Shown: piece after piece, positions 6,637-13,619 of the stretch
How positions within the stretch are numbered: position 1 is the stretch's first letter
Layout: each line of letters starts with the position of its first letter
Source of the DNA: Chrysiogenales bacterium
GTDB taxonomy: Bacteria > Acidobacteriota > Aminicenantia > UBA2199
NCBI GenBank assembly: GCA_004525465.1
Contig: SPCN01000014.1
Coordinates: forward strand, 1-16,826
Length of the DNA: 16,826 nucleotides
Direction: 5' to 3'
Position numbers and translations under genes: made by a program
The notes under the pieces: generated by a model
Database searches by the model: none
What the model saw: only the letters and a program-made list of their open reading frames with translations
What the model was told of the DNA's origin: nothing

Positions 6637-8106
6637 GAATTCCAGGCGATATAGATGATCGCCGCCCGGAAGCTTTGCGACCGGAATAAAGCGGATCGCG
6701 GCAGCCAAGTGCTCAAAATCAGTTTCCCGGACATGGTGGAACTTCAGCAGTATTTTCAGCGCTTTCCCACCCAGCGCGATTTCATCCAGGGTATAGACCG
6801 GTTGTCCACTTGCGATTCTTTTCCTTATCTGCGAATTAATTTCAGGGAGCGAATGCCCCTTGCCCAGGAGCCAATCCAATATCAATACCTCGCGCCCGGC
6901 AAAATAGGGTATGTAAATTTTTCCATAGCCATAACCCTCAAATCTGCCGGTTATCAATACTTGAGCGCTCAGCGGCGTGGAACGGCGGATGGCCGCAGCG
7001 ACCTGATAGTTGGTATTTTTTTCGATAGCGCTTTGCGGCATGATTCCCGAGAACAAGTTGATCAGAAACAGGCCGCTGACCAGGGAAATGCCGGCCAAGT
7101 GCCCGGCCAGCGGTTTCAGCCGCGAAAGGGAGACGATGGCGATCAGCAGCAGGGGGACCAGGGCCTGTATTTTGAATTCCATATTGCCGGGATCCCAGAA
7201 ACTGAAAAACAGGAGGAACGGGAGCGACCAGAAAAGCATGGCGCGTTTGAATGAGCGCTTTTCTTCCGTGTCGGCGCGCTTGCCGGCCATGACCAACAGC
7301 AGTAAAAATCCGCCAAAAACGATCCAGGCAAGAACTCCCGGTCCGGCCACCAGCGCCGTTTTCATGGCCGCGAACGAAGCAGCCAATGTGGAGCGTGACC
7401 AAAGCTGCAGATATTCGCTGTGATAGCCGCTGTACATATCGCTGCCGAAAAGCATGTTGGCGAGAATGCGCAAAACCGGTTTATGGGCCAGGGCGGCATA
7501 GGCGCCATACATGGTTAGCATAAAGCCCGCCCAGGCCAGAAAAAACTGCACGAACCGCTTCCAGGATAAGCGTTTAAAAAGAAAATAAAAAAATACTGTT
7601 AAGGCGATCAACAGGTTGGTCAAATGAAATCCGGCGGCGGCGCTGAAGCAAAAAGCCGCCCCGAGCAGCTGCCGGGTCCGGGGCTCCCGGGAAACGAGCA
7701 GGTATAAACCGCTGGCCACGAAAAATATTCCCGGGACATGTCCTTCGGCGTCCACGGCATAAAGCCAGAAAGCGTGGGAAAAGGCGATCGCGGTCACGCC
7801 AAGCAGGCGCAGGCCCCAGGTCAAGCCGATTTTTTTCAGCAGGCGCCAGATGATCGCCAGGGTCATGACGGCGAAAGTCATGGAGAACAGCTGCAGGTGA
7901 AAAAATTCCAGCACCTGGTAGTGAAAGACAGCTTGCAAAATCCGGTAAATCAGGAAATTGACGGGGAAATAAAGCAAATGGTGCGTCTGTACCATGGCCA
8001 GCCAGTCGTGCTTCAGCAAAGCGTAGCGAAGCATTTGGCTGAAAACCGTCCCGTCAAAGCTGTAACTGACCGGCAGGTAAATGAAATAAATCAGGGGGAT
8101 GGCCAT
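6625..8106 (-). CDS. Multi-pass membrane protein, GT-C glycosyltransferase-like
   Basis: From the first ATG the protein is 493 residues, with about 9-10 hydrophobic segments up to residue 355 and a soluble C-terminal tail. The first loop begins SYSFDGTVFSQMLRYALL; the acidic residue after the first helix is where GT-C enzymes keep their catalytic Asp. Later loops hold HHLLYFP and AEGHVPGIFF. The substrate is unknown. The ATG at 8106 has no Shine-Dalgarno and cuts the first helix short. The frame stays open upstream without ATG, GTG or TTG, and a perfect AGGAGG precedes an in-frame ATT at 8163. Starting there gives a 512-residue protein with a full basic-then-hydrophobic N-terminus (RAFSFSPRWPRFFFIALF), so the true start is probably 8163. 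The gene lies downstream of GDP-fucose synthase on the same strand. Confidence 0.7.
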   Translation of the reverse strand: MAIPLIYFIYLPVSYSFDGTVFSQMLRYALLKHDWLAMVQTHHLLYFPVNFLIYRILQAVFHYQVLEFFHLQLFSMTFAVMTLAIIWRLLKKIGLTWGLRLLGVTAIAFSHAFWLYAVDAEGHVPGIFFVASGLYLLVSREPRTRQLLGAAFCFSAAAGFHLTNLLIALTVFFYFLFKRLSWKRFVQFFLAWAGFMLTMYGAYAALAHKPVLRILANMLFGSDMYSGYHSEYLQLWSRSTLAASFAAMKTALVAGPGVLAWIVFGGFLLLLVMAGKRADTEEKRSFKRAMLFWSLPFLLFFSFWDPGNMEFKIQALVPLLLIAIVSLSRLKPLAGHLAGISLVSGLFLINLFSGIMPQSAIEKNTNYQVAAAIRRSTPLSAQVLITGRFEGYGYGKIYIPYFAGREVLILDWLLGKGHSLPEINSQIRKRIASGQPVYTLDEIALGGKALKILLKFHHVRETDFEHLAAAIRFIPVAKLPGGDHLYRLEFRSR

Positions 8107-8160
8107 GAATAGAGCGATGAAGAAAAACCGGGGCCAACGGGGGGAAAAGGAGAATGCCCT

Positions 8161-8175
8161 AATGAGGATCCTCCT
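8161..8175 (-). promoter_or_regulatory. Strong Shine-Dalgarno with candidate ATT start codon
   Basis: On the minus strand AGGAGG (8175-8170) is followed by six bases (ATCCTC) and then ATT (8163-8161), in frame with the downstream membrane protein. No ATG, GTG or TTG in any frame lies at a usable distance from this Shine-Dalgarno. ATT/AUU starts are known from infC and a few other bacterial genes, where they lower or regulate translation. Confidence 0.5.
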
Positions 8176-8265
8176 GTTGCGCCTTTGCGATCCATGAAAG
8201 GTGCTGGCGCAGTGCGGCCGGGCCGGGGGTGGCGGTGCATCGCATGTTATTCACGCAAGTGCCGT

Positions 8266-9204
8266 TCATTCCGGCCGCTTGTCAAGGTACCACGATACGG
8301 CTCGCTGCAACCCTTCATTAAACCCCACCTTCGCTCTAAAGCCGAACTCTTTCTCCGCTCGGCAAATATCAAGTTTTCGTCGAGGTTGTCCATTTGGTTG
8401 AGTAGTATCCCAATGAATTTCACCTGTGAAACCCACCATGTGGGCGATGGTCTCGGTCAAATCTTTGATGCTGATCTCCATACCCGAGCCCAGATTGACC
8501 GGCTCAGACTTGTCGTAGCGCTCGGCGGCCAGTAGCATCCCCTCCGCAGCGTCGTCCACATATAAAAACTCGCGCGTGGGTGACCCGTCCCCCCAAGCTG
8601 TCACGTGTTCCGCGCCCGATTCCTTGGCCTCTACGAGCTTCTTGATCAACGACGGAATGACGTGACTGCTGGCGGGATTGAAATTGTCGCCAGGGCCGTA
8701 CAGATTGACCAGAAGGAGGTAGATCGAGTTCCAGCCGTATTGCTGCCGGTAAGCCTGGGATTGAACAAGTAACATCTTCTTGGCCAGGCCATATGGCGCA
8801 TTCGTCTCCTCTGGGTAGCCGTTCCACAATTCCTCTTCCTTGAAAGGAATCGGGGTGAACTTGGGATAGGAGCAGATGGTGCCGATGGCCAAGAATTTCT
8901 TCACCCCGGCCTTCCAGCTCTCGTGCATCAACTGGACGCCAATCATCAGGTTCTGGTAAAAGAACTCGGCCGGCCGCAGGCGGTTGGCACCGATACCGCC
9001 AACGATGGCAGCCAGGTGAATTATTAAGTCGGGTTGAAATTCCAGGTGTTTTTGAATGACGGCAGGATTCAACAGGTCGCCCTGTTCGATCCCGGTCGCC
9101 AGGATCTCCCGGCAACCGTATTCCTTCAACTTGCGCACGACAACTTTGCCCAAAAAACCCGTGCCGCCGGTAACCCAAACGCGCTTTGTTTCCCAATGCT
9201 TCAT
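8266..9204 (-). CDS. fcl: GDP-L-fucose synthase
   Basis: A 312-residue NAD(P)-binding epimerase/reductase converting GDP-4-keto-6-deoxy-D-mannose to GDP-L-fucose. The Rossmann motif GGTGFLG is at residues 13-19. The catalytic set is complete with a constant offset of 2 from the E. coli enzyme as I recall it: T109 (for Ser107), C111, Y138, K142 (YGLAK) and H181. NLYGPGDNFNPASSHVIP and WGDGSPTREFLYVDD are family hallmarks. The ATG at 9204 is preferred over the upstream TTG at 9225 because GAGGA lies 4 nt before it and the family N-terminus starts there. Its usual partner, GDP-mannose 4,6-dehydratase (gmd), is not in the window. A decayed transposase sits just upstream. It probably supplies nucleotide-sugar for surface glycans. 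Confidence 0.92.
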   Translation of the reverse strand: MKHWETKRVWVTGGTGFLGKVVVRKLKEYGCREILATGIEQGDLLNPAVIQKHLEFQPDLIIHLAAIVGGIGANRLRPAEFFYQNLMIGVQLMHESWKAGVKKFLAIGTICSYPKFTPIPFKEEELWNGYPEETNAPYGLAKKMLLVQSQAYRQQYGWNSIYLLLVNLYGPGDNFNPASSHVIPSLIKKLVEAKESGAEHVTAWGDGSPTREFLYVDDAAEGMLLAAERYDKSEPVNLGSGMEISIKDLTETIAHMVGFTGEIHWDTTQPNGQPRRKLDICRAEKEFGFRAKVGFNEGLQRAVSWYLDKRPE

Positions 9205-9228
9205 TGCTTCCTCACACTTGCCCAAAAC

Positions 9229-9245
9229 AGGTCGTGAATTGACCT
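9229..9245. repeat. Short inverted repeat, possible insertion-sequence end remnant
   Basis: AGGTC (9229-9233) and GACCT (9241-9245) flank GTGAATT. It lies between the fcl start and the decayed transposase, where one end of an insertion sequence would be expected. A matching opposite end was not found downstream, so the assignment is speculative. Confidence 0.25.
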
Positions 9246-9273
9246 CTTTTCTGGCAAATGTTAGAAGGAGGTC
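9241..9273 (+). promoter_or_regulatory. Hairpin covering the ribosome binding site of the transposase remnant
   Basis: GACCTCTTTTCT (9241-9252) can pair with AGAAGGAGGTC (9263-9273), about 11 pairs including G-T pairs and one bulge, around a loop of about 10 nt. The second arm contains the AAGGAGG Shine-Dalgarno for the ATG at 9280. Several insertion sequences hide the transposase binding site in such a hairpin when transcribed from outside. Confidence 0.45.
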
Positions 9274-9279
9274 GGTTCA

Positions 9280-9309
9280 ATGGTACGCAAAGCATTCCTG
9301 TTTTGTCAA
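9280..9309 (-). promoter_or_regulatory. Possible outward promoter reading into fcl
   Basis: On the minus strand TTGACA (9309-9304) is a perfect -35 hexamer, followed by an 18-nt spacer and TACCAT (9285-9280), which matches the -10 consensus at 4 of 6 positions. The start would be near 9273, leaving a leader of about 70 nt before fcl. It lies inside the transposase remnant. The weak -10 makes this tentative. Confidence 0.35.
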
Positions 9310-9399
9310 ATCCTGAAGTTCATTCCTTTTAGGCGGTTCCAGGCATTGGTTCGAGAATACGGTGCCCGGTGAAGCGAAAAGGGTTTTACAAGTCCTTAA
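9280..9399 (+). pseudogene. Decayed N-terminal fragment of an IS4-type transposase (DUF4372-like)
   Basis: A well-spaced AAGGAGG precedes ATG 9280. The 30-codon ORF starts MVRKAFLFCQILKFIPF and continues RRFQALVREYGAR, then stops at TGA 9370-9372. Reading through the stop gives SEKGFTSP and a second stop at 9397-9399. The order FxQxLxxIP, FxxLVxxYxA, then KGF(T/S) resembles the N-terminal DUF4372 region of IS4-family transposases from memory. Nothing downstream resembles the catalytic domain, so all but the first 40 codons or so is gone. The call rests on pattern recall; a profile search of the read-through peptide would settle it. Confidence 0.5.
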
Positions 9400-9483
9400 A
9401 AATCTTGTCTTGGGCAGCGGTAACAGGGAATTTGACTTTGAAATAGGTCCGCTACTTTTCCACAATTAATGCGCGCCCGGGGG

Positions 9484-9512
9484 TTGACACCGTACCCTTC
9501 CTCCCCTAAAAT
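9484..9512 (+). promoter_or_regulatory. Strong sigma70-type promoter for the methyltransferase
   Basis: TTGACA (9484-9489, perfect), a 17-nt spacer, and TAAAAT (9507-9512, 5 of 6). The predicted transcription start is near 9519, giving a leader of about 145 nt before the ATG at 9664. It is the best-matching promoter seen on the plus strand and stands just downstream of the transposase remnant. Confidence 0.65.
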
Positions 9513-9562
9513 TCCGATATAGTCCAAATTGATCTTCATATCTTTTTTTTATGCGCTGACCA

Positions 9563-9667
9563 ATGATTAAAAATGAGTTGCATACTATTTATCGATCCTT
9601 TTGGCACGCTGCAAAGAACGTCCCTTCCCTCCAGGCCCGGGCCCAGGCAAAACAGGTTCCCGAATGA
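9563..9667 (+). CDS. 34-codon ORF overlapping the methyltransferase start
   Basis: ATG 9563 opens a frame that begins MIKNELHTIYRSFWHAAKN and ends at TGA 9665-9667, giving an ATGA overlap with the methyltransferase ATG at 9664. It lies downstream of the forward promoter. No Shine-Dalgarno precedes it and the peptide has no recognised domain, so it may be only a chance frame or a leader peptide that carries ribosomes to the next gene. Confidence 0.25.
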   Translation: MIKNELHTIYRSFWHAAKNVPSLQARAQAKQVPE

Positions 9668-10422
9668 GTCGCGGCGAAAAAGACAAGAATGATTCACGGG
9701 CCAGCCGTGAAATCGAGCATGGGCTAAAATTGGCGAAAAATGATACGGAATTCGTCTGGGGCTGGGGTTCGCCTGCCGGAAAGTTGCGGGCGGTACGAAG
9801 GGCAGGCTTGATCGCCGCCTGCGCCGGTCTGAATAGCCAAAGCCATGCGCTGGAGATCGGTTGCGGCACGGGTTTGTTCACCGAGATGTTCGCCAAAACC
9901 GGGGCGCGGCTCGTGGCTGTGGACATATCGGGGGAGCTACTGCAAAAAGCACAACAACGCGACCTGCCTCCCCTGCAGGTCCGATTTATTGAAAAGCGAT
10001 TTGAAGATTGCGCTCTCGAAGGCCCTTTTGACGCAGTGATCGGATCTTCAGTCTTGCATCATCTCGATCTTTTTCCCTCTTGCTTGAAAATATTCAGTCT
10101 GCTCAAGCCGGGAGGATTCATGGCTTTTGCCGAGCCTAATCTATTGAATCCTCAGGTTTTTTTAGAACGAAAATGGCGGAAATGGTTCCCCTATATTTCA
10201 ACTGACGAAACTGCATTTGTCCGCTGGAAATTAAAAAGGGTTTTGCTGGAAAGCGGTTTTAAAAATGTAAAGATCATTCCGTTCGATTGGTTGCATCCCG
10301 CCACTCCGGAGAAACTGGTGCCTTTCATTCAGAAGTTCGGGGTCATCATGGAAAAAACTCCTGTTTTTCGTGAATTTGCCGGTTCTCTGCTCATTGCTGC
10401 CCTCCGACCCCCGCATGAATGA
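9664..10422 (+). CDS. Class I SAM-dependent methyltransferase
   Basis: A 252-residue protein. The SAM-binding motif I LEIGCGTGLF is at residues 63-72, the acidic end of beta-2 is D87 in VAVDIS, and motif FDAVIGSSVLHHLD follows at about 118-131, then LLKPGGFMAFAEPN. This is the Methyltransf_11/25 type. The segment EFVWGWGSPAGKLRAVRRA before motif I is typical of methyltransferases found in surface-polysaccharide clusters. The acceptor is unknown; a sugar or lipid-linked glycan is plausible from context. An in-frame TTG at 9601 would add 21 Pro/Gly-rich residues; ATG 9664 is preferred because the fold starts soon after and ATGA joins it to the small upstream ORF, though the Shine-Dalgarno is weak. 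It converges on the fusion gene with 3 bp between stops. Confidence 0.8.
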   Translation: MSRGEKDKNDSRASREIEHGLKLAKNDTEFVWGWGSPAGKLRAVRRAGLIAACAGLNSQSHALEIGCGTGLFTEMFAKTGARLVAVDISGELLQKAQQRDLPPLQVRFIEKRFEDCALEGPFDAVIGSSVLHHLDLFPSCLKIFSLLKPGGFMAFAEPNLLNPQVFLERKWRKWFPYISTDETAFVRWKLKRVLLESGFKNVKIIPFDWLHPATPEKLVPFIQKFGVIMEKTPVFREFAGSLLIAALRPPHE

Positions 10423-10425
10423 AAT

Positions 10426-11850
10426 TTAAATGAACTTGATGCGGCTGGCGGCGACGGCCACCATTTTCAGGAGCAGCCAGCCATGTTTCCAGCGCTGGAT
10501 GTTGGTCTGTCCGTACACTCTCTCCCGGTAACGGATCGGCAGGTCGATGATCTTCAAATTGAATTTGGCCGCCCCGAAAATGAGATCGAAATCCCCGAAA
10601 GGGTCGAAATCTCCGAAATAAGCCCTGTTTTTTTTAATTTGCAGGTAATTCTCCCTGCTCAAGACCTTGGTCCCGCAAAGGGTGTCCTTGATCGGCTGAC
10701 CGAGAAGCATTGAAAAAGCGAGGCTGAAAAATTTGTTTCCCAGGAAGTTCAAGTAGCGCATGGCCTGTTTTTCCATGGGATAAACCAGGCGCACGCTGTT
10801 GATCAATTCACCTTGTCCAGAGGTCAGCGCTTGATAGAACCGCGGCAGGTTCTCGGGGGGAACGGTCAGGTCCGCATCGAGGATCATGAAAATATCTCCG
10901 CTGGCATGTTCAAAGCCCAGCCTGACCGCGTCGCCTTTACCGCTCCCCGCCTGCTGCAGCAGCTGGCACCGCCGCTGCGGGTGGAGTTCGATCTCCCTTT
11001 GGATAGCCGCATGGGTGTCATCCCGGGAATGCCCTTCCACGAAAACCAGTTCGGTCCATTTTCCCATTTCCGGTGTCCTGGCAAAGATCTCCTTGATGTT
11101 TCCCGCCTCGTTCCTGGCCGGAACGATGATGGAAACGGACCGCTTTTGCTTGCCCTCCTTTTTCCCCGGCTTGATCCTGGCGACCATGAAATGGGACAGG
11201 GCCAACCAATTGAAAGGCCAAAGCTTGGCCAGAAAGCGATTCGCAATAAAGGAAAGCAGGGGAATCTGGACGGGTAACAAGAATTCCGTCCAGTGCCGGA
11301 TGTGCTCAAAGTCGGCCAGGTTCATCAGGTTGAGTACATCTTCGGGAGTCAGCCAGTTTTGCATCAGCGTCGGCTTTGTCAGCCGCAGTTTTTGGGCCAG
11401 CCGCAGCGGCATTTCCCACAAGCGGCTGTAAAAGTTTAAAATGATGCGGGTGCCGGGGGCTGCGTGCCGGGAAACGATTGCCAGGACTTTTTGCACGTCC
11501 CACAGGTCATTGATCAGGTCCGACAAAACGATGATGTCGAAGGTTTCATGCAATTCCAAGTCCGAGGCATCGGCGCAAATAAAGGTCAGGTCGGGATGCC
11601 GGGACCTGGCCTGGGCGATCATGCCCGCTGAAAAGTCGACGCCGATCCCCTTGGCGGGCTTCAAGCCGGCCAGCAGGCCACCGAACCCGCACCCCAGTTC
11701 AAGGATCTTCATCCCGGGAGGGACCAAAAATTGATGGATCTTCAATACTCTCCGGTGGTAATACCTCCCCAGTCCTTCGCGTTTTCCCCATTTGTCAGCC
11801 ACTGCGTTCCAGTGGGCTATCCGTTTTTCAATAAAACCCGTTTGATTCAT
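10426..11850 (-). CDS. Fusion of SAM-dependent methyltransferase and GT2 (polyprenyl-phosphate-sugar-synthase-like) glycosyltransferase
   Basis: A 474-residue two-domain protein. Residues 1-225 form a class I methyltransferase: ILELGCGFGGLLAGL (motif I, about 49-63), VDFSAGM, and FDIIVLSDLINDLWD. A basic linker (about 227-237) leads to a GT2 domain with SIIVPARNEAGNIKEIF (240-256), VEGHSRDDT (271-279), GSGKGDAVRLGF and the nucleotide-sugar DAD motif D325-A-D327 in MILDADLTVPP. IKDTLCGTKVL and the PIRYRERVYGQTNI stretch resemble DPM1/dolichyl-phosphate-mannose-synthase-like enzymes. The GT2 half likely loads a sugar on polyprenyl phosphate; the methyltransferase target is unknown. No C-terminal membrane helices are present. 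The start overlaps the upstream TPR gene stop as ATGA and has its own GAGGA Shine-Dalgarno. It is the last gene of the glycan operon. Confidence 0.85.
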   Translation of the reverse strand: MNQTGFIEKRIAHWNAVADKWGKREGLGRYYHRRVLKIHQFLVPPGMKILELGCGFGGLLAGLKPAKGIGVDFSAGMIAQARSRHPDLTFICADASDLELHETFDIIVLSDLINDLWDVQKVLAIVSRHAAPGTRIILNFYSRLWEMPLRLAQKLRLTKPTLMQNWLTPEDVLNLMNLADFEHIRHWTEFLLPVQIPLLSFIANRFLAKLWPFNWLALSHFMVARIKPGKKEGKQKRSVSIIVPARNEAGNIKEIFARTPEMGKWTELVFVEGHSRDDTHAAIQREIELHPQRRCQLLQQAGSGKGDAVRLGFEHASGDIFMILDADLTVPPENLPRFYQALTSGQGELINSVRLVYPMEKQAMRYLNFLGNKFFSLAFSMLLGQPIKDTLCGTKVLSRENYLQIKKNRAYFGDFDPFGDFDLIFGAAKFNLKIIDLPIRYRERVYGQTNIQRWKHGWLLLKMVAVAASRIKFI

Positions 11851-13562
11851 TTTTCCTCGAATCGGCGCCTGGACAGGTGCAAGGCTTCGCGGAAGACCTG
11901 CAAGGCGCGCCGGTATTCTTCCGTATGGGGTGACAGGCGCACGGCCTCCTGCAGATGAAAATCAGCCTCCTGCCAACGGCGCAAGCTGATGAATGTTTCC
12001 GCCATTTTAATGTGTATTTGTGAGTTGGGTCGGGTGGCAAGAACTCGCTTGCCCATTTCGATGATCGGCTCATATCCCGAGCGACCATGCGTGTCAATCA
12101 TCATTTGACAAAATATCTGGAAGTGTTTCTGGTCCTTAAGAATAGCCGTGTAAAAATCCTCCATTGCCTCTTTGGCCTGGTTTTTCTGCAGCCGCGCCAG
12201 CCCACGGTTCCAATAAAAACCGTCGTGGGGCATAAGCCGGATCGCCCGGGAATAATCCGCCAGGGCCTCATCGAGCCGGCCCGCGGCTTTCAGGGCGGCG
12301 GCCCGGTTGTTGTAGGCAAGCGGGATCATCGGGTACTTCCCGATCACGTCGTTCCACAGCGAGATGCTGTCCTTCCATACTTGGCAGCGGGCAAAACTGG
12401 CTGTGCCGAGATAAGCCAAGGCTGAAATGGCAATGACCGCCCACAACGATCTTAATTTTTTCCACCTGGCCAATTTACCGCTGATCAGAAAAACGGCCAT
12501 GACGAGGATGTATGACAAGCCGATGGCCGGCAGGTAGGAGTAACGGTTGGCCACCGGGAAAAAATGCCAGACCAGCCCGAACACCTGGAGCAGGGCAATG
12601 AGGAAAAAGCCCCAGCCCCAAAGCCATTCGCGCCGGAATTTCTTGAGCAACAAAAAGGATCCGCCGATCAAGATGATTGAATAAAAAATGGAGAACCACA
12701 AGGACGGCATGAAAAACCGCATGTCTGTCGGGTAGTGCGCGGAGAGGCGGGAGGGCCAGATGGTTTTTTGCAGATAAAACGGGATGGTCCATAGCGAGTT
12801 TTTCATTATCACTTGATGCAGGCCGCCGGAATACTGCCCGGAATACTGCACGGAAAAGGCCTGCACGCTGTTCCAGCTGCTGATCGCGAACAAAAGCAGG
12901 ATGACGGCGAAAGGGATTTTTTCGAGCCAGCGCTTTTTGGAGATCCGGCTCTCAAATTTCCAGTCCATGAGCAGCAAGACCGCCGGCAGGACCAGGGCGC
13001 TTATTTTTGCAAGAATGGCGAAGGCGAACAGGAGCAGTGTTGCCAGGTAATCCCGGCCGGAGTCCTTTTTAAGATAGCGGATATAGCATTGCAGTGCCAG
13101 CAGGAAGAATAAAGTGAACAGGAGGTCCTTCCTCTCCGTGACCCAGGCCACGCTTTCCACACGCAGCGGGTGTATGGCAAAGAGCAGGCTGGTGAAAAAA
13201 GCCGTTGCCGGCGAACGGGAAACGTTGCGGATCAAAAAAAATACCAGGAGAGCGTTAAGAATATGCAGGAAAAGGTTGACCGCGTGATAGCCGCGCGGAT
13301 CCAATTCCCACAATTGGTATTCCAGCGCAAAGGTCAGCGTGACAAGCGGCGAAAAAAGTGTATGCGGCCGGGTCGTGGTGAAAATCTGCTTGATATTCGC
13401 GGGCGCCAGCGACCGGACCAGCGGGTTGGCGGTCAAATAGGCGGTGTCGTCAAAATTAGTGAATCCATTGGACAGGGAGGGGGAAAAAGCGGCCGCCACG
13501 ATGAAACAAATCACCAGGCATAAAAGAAGATCCTTTCTTTTCATTGCAGCCGGGAGTCTCAT
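11847..13562 (-). CDS. TMTC-like GT-C membrane glycosyltransferase with C-terminal TPRs
   Basis: A 571-residue protein with about ten membrane helices (residues 10-400) and TPR-like repeats at about 411-565. After the first helix comes FTNFDDTAYLTANPLV, with the D38-D39 pair expected to be catalytic. Then HTLFSPLVTLTFALEYQLW and FAIHPLRVESVAWVTERKDLLF (H131, E136, D146) follow, the classic loop-helix order of TMTC-type and bacterial TPR-GT-C proteins. YNNRAAALKAAGRLDEALADY is a clear TPR. These enzymes transfer a sugar from a polyprenyl-phosphate donor outside the membrane; eukaryotic TMTCs are O-mannosyltransferases, but the substrate here is unknown. ATG 13562 lies 7 nt after a candidate -10. 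An alternative ATG at 13544 gives MKRKDLLLCLV. It is coupled by ATGA to the GT2 fusion downstream. Confidence 0.8.
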   Translation of the reverse strand: MRLPAAMKRKDLLLCLVICFIVAAAFSPSLSNGFTNFDDTAYLTANPLVRSLAPANIKQIFTTTRPHTLFSPLVTLTFALEYQLWELDPRGYHAVNLFLHILNALLVFFLIRNVSRSPATAFFTSLLFAIHPLRVESVAWVTERKDLLFTLFFLLALQCYIRYLKKDSGRDYLATLLLFAFAILAKISALVLPAVLLLMDWKFESRISKKRWLEKIPFAVILLLFAISSWNSVQAFSVQYSGQYSGGLHQVIMKNSLWTIPFYLQKTIWPSRLSAHYPTDMRFFMPSLWFSIFYSIILIGGSFLLLKKFRREWLWGWGFFLIALLQVFGLVWHFFPVANRYSYLPAIGLSYILVMAVFLISGKLARWKKLRSLWAVIAISALAYLGTASFARCQVWKDSISLWNDVIGKYPMIPLAYNNRAAALKAAGRLDEALADYSRAIRLMPHDGFYWNRGLARLQKNQAKEAMEDFYTAILKDQKHFQIFCQMMIDTHGRSGYEPIIEMGKRVLATRPNSQIHIKMAETFISLRRWQEADFHLQEAVRLSPHTEEYRRALQVFREALHLSRRRFEEK

Positions 13563-13569
13563 AAGCTGG

Positions 13570-13598
13570 ATTTAAGCACAAAGAAAAAAACCAGTCAA
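13570..13598 (-). promoter_or_regulatory. Candidate internal promoter before the first TPR-GT-C gene
   Basis: On the minus strand TTGACT (13598-13593, 5 of 6) is followed by a T-rich 17-nt spacer and TTAAAT (13575-13570, 4 of 6). Only 7 nt separate it from ATG 13562, predicting a leaderless mRNA if that ATG is used, or an 18-nt leader if ATG 13544 is used. It fills most of the only sizeable gap (57 bp) in the operon. Confidence 0.4.
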
Positions 13599-13619
13599 TT
13601 CGCGGCGAAAGGCACGGAC

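Larger units (their letters stand above)
9205..9663. other. Intergenic region between fcl and the methyltransferase
   Basis: This is the only long non-coding stretch. It holds the fcl ribosome binding site, a short inverted repeat, the transposase remnant with its hairpin and possible outward promoter, an undistinguished stretch at about 9400-9480, a strong forward promoter (9484-9512) and a 34-codon ORF leading into the methyltransferase. The T8 run at 9543-9550 has no preceding stable stem. The region is richer in A and T than the flanking genes. Confidence 0.6.

Noticed and set aside
9205..9225. TTG start adding seven residues to GDP-L-fucose synthase
   Set aside because: GAGGA is correctly placed for ATG 9204, and catalytic residue numbering matches the E. 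coli enzyme best from there.
9320..9468. Alternative plus-strand frame through the transposase remnant ending in LLFHN
   Set aside because: It has no start codon with a binding site and no family resemblance; the frame from ATG 9280 gives the transposase-like pattern.
9543..9550. T8 run as an intrinsic terminator
   Set aside because: No stable GC-rich stem precedes it on the plus strand.
9601..9663. TTG start extending the methyltransferase by 21 residues
   Set aside because: The added segment is Pro/Gly-rich and unlike the family, has no Shine-Dalgarno, and the ATG at 9664 fits the fold start and the ATGA overlap.
10423..10431. ATTTAAAT palindrome between the convergent methyltransferase and fusion genes
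   Set aside because: Too short and AT-only to support a terminator or operator; likely chance around a stop codon.
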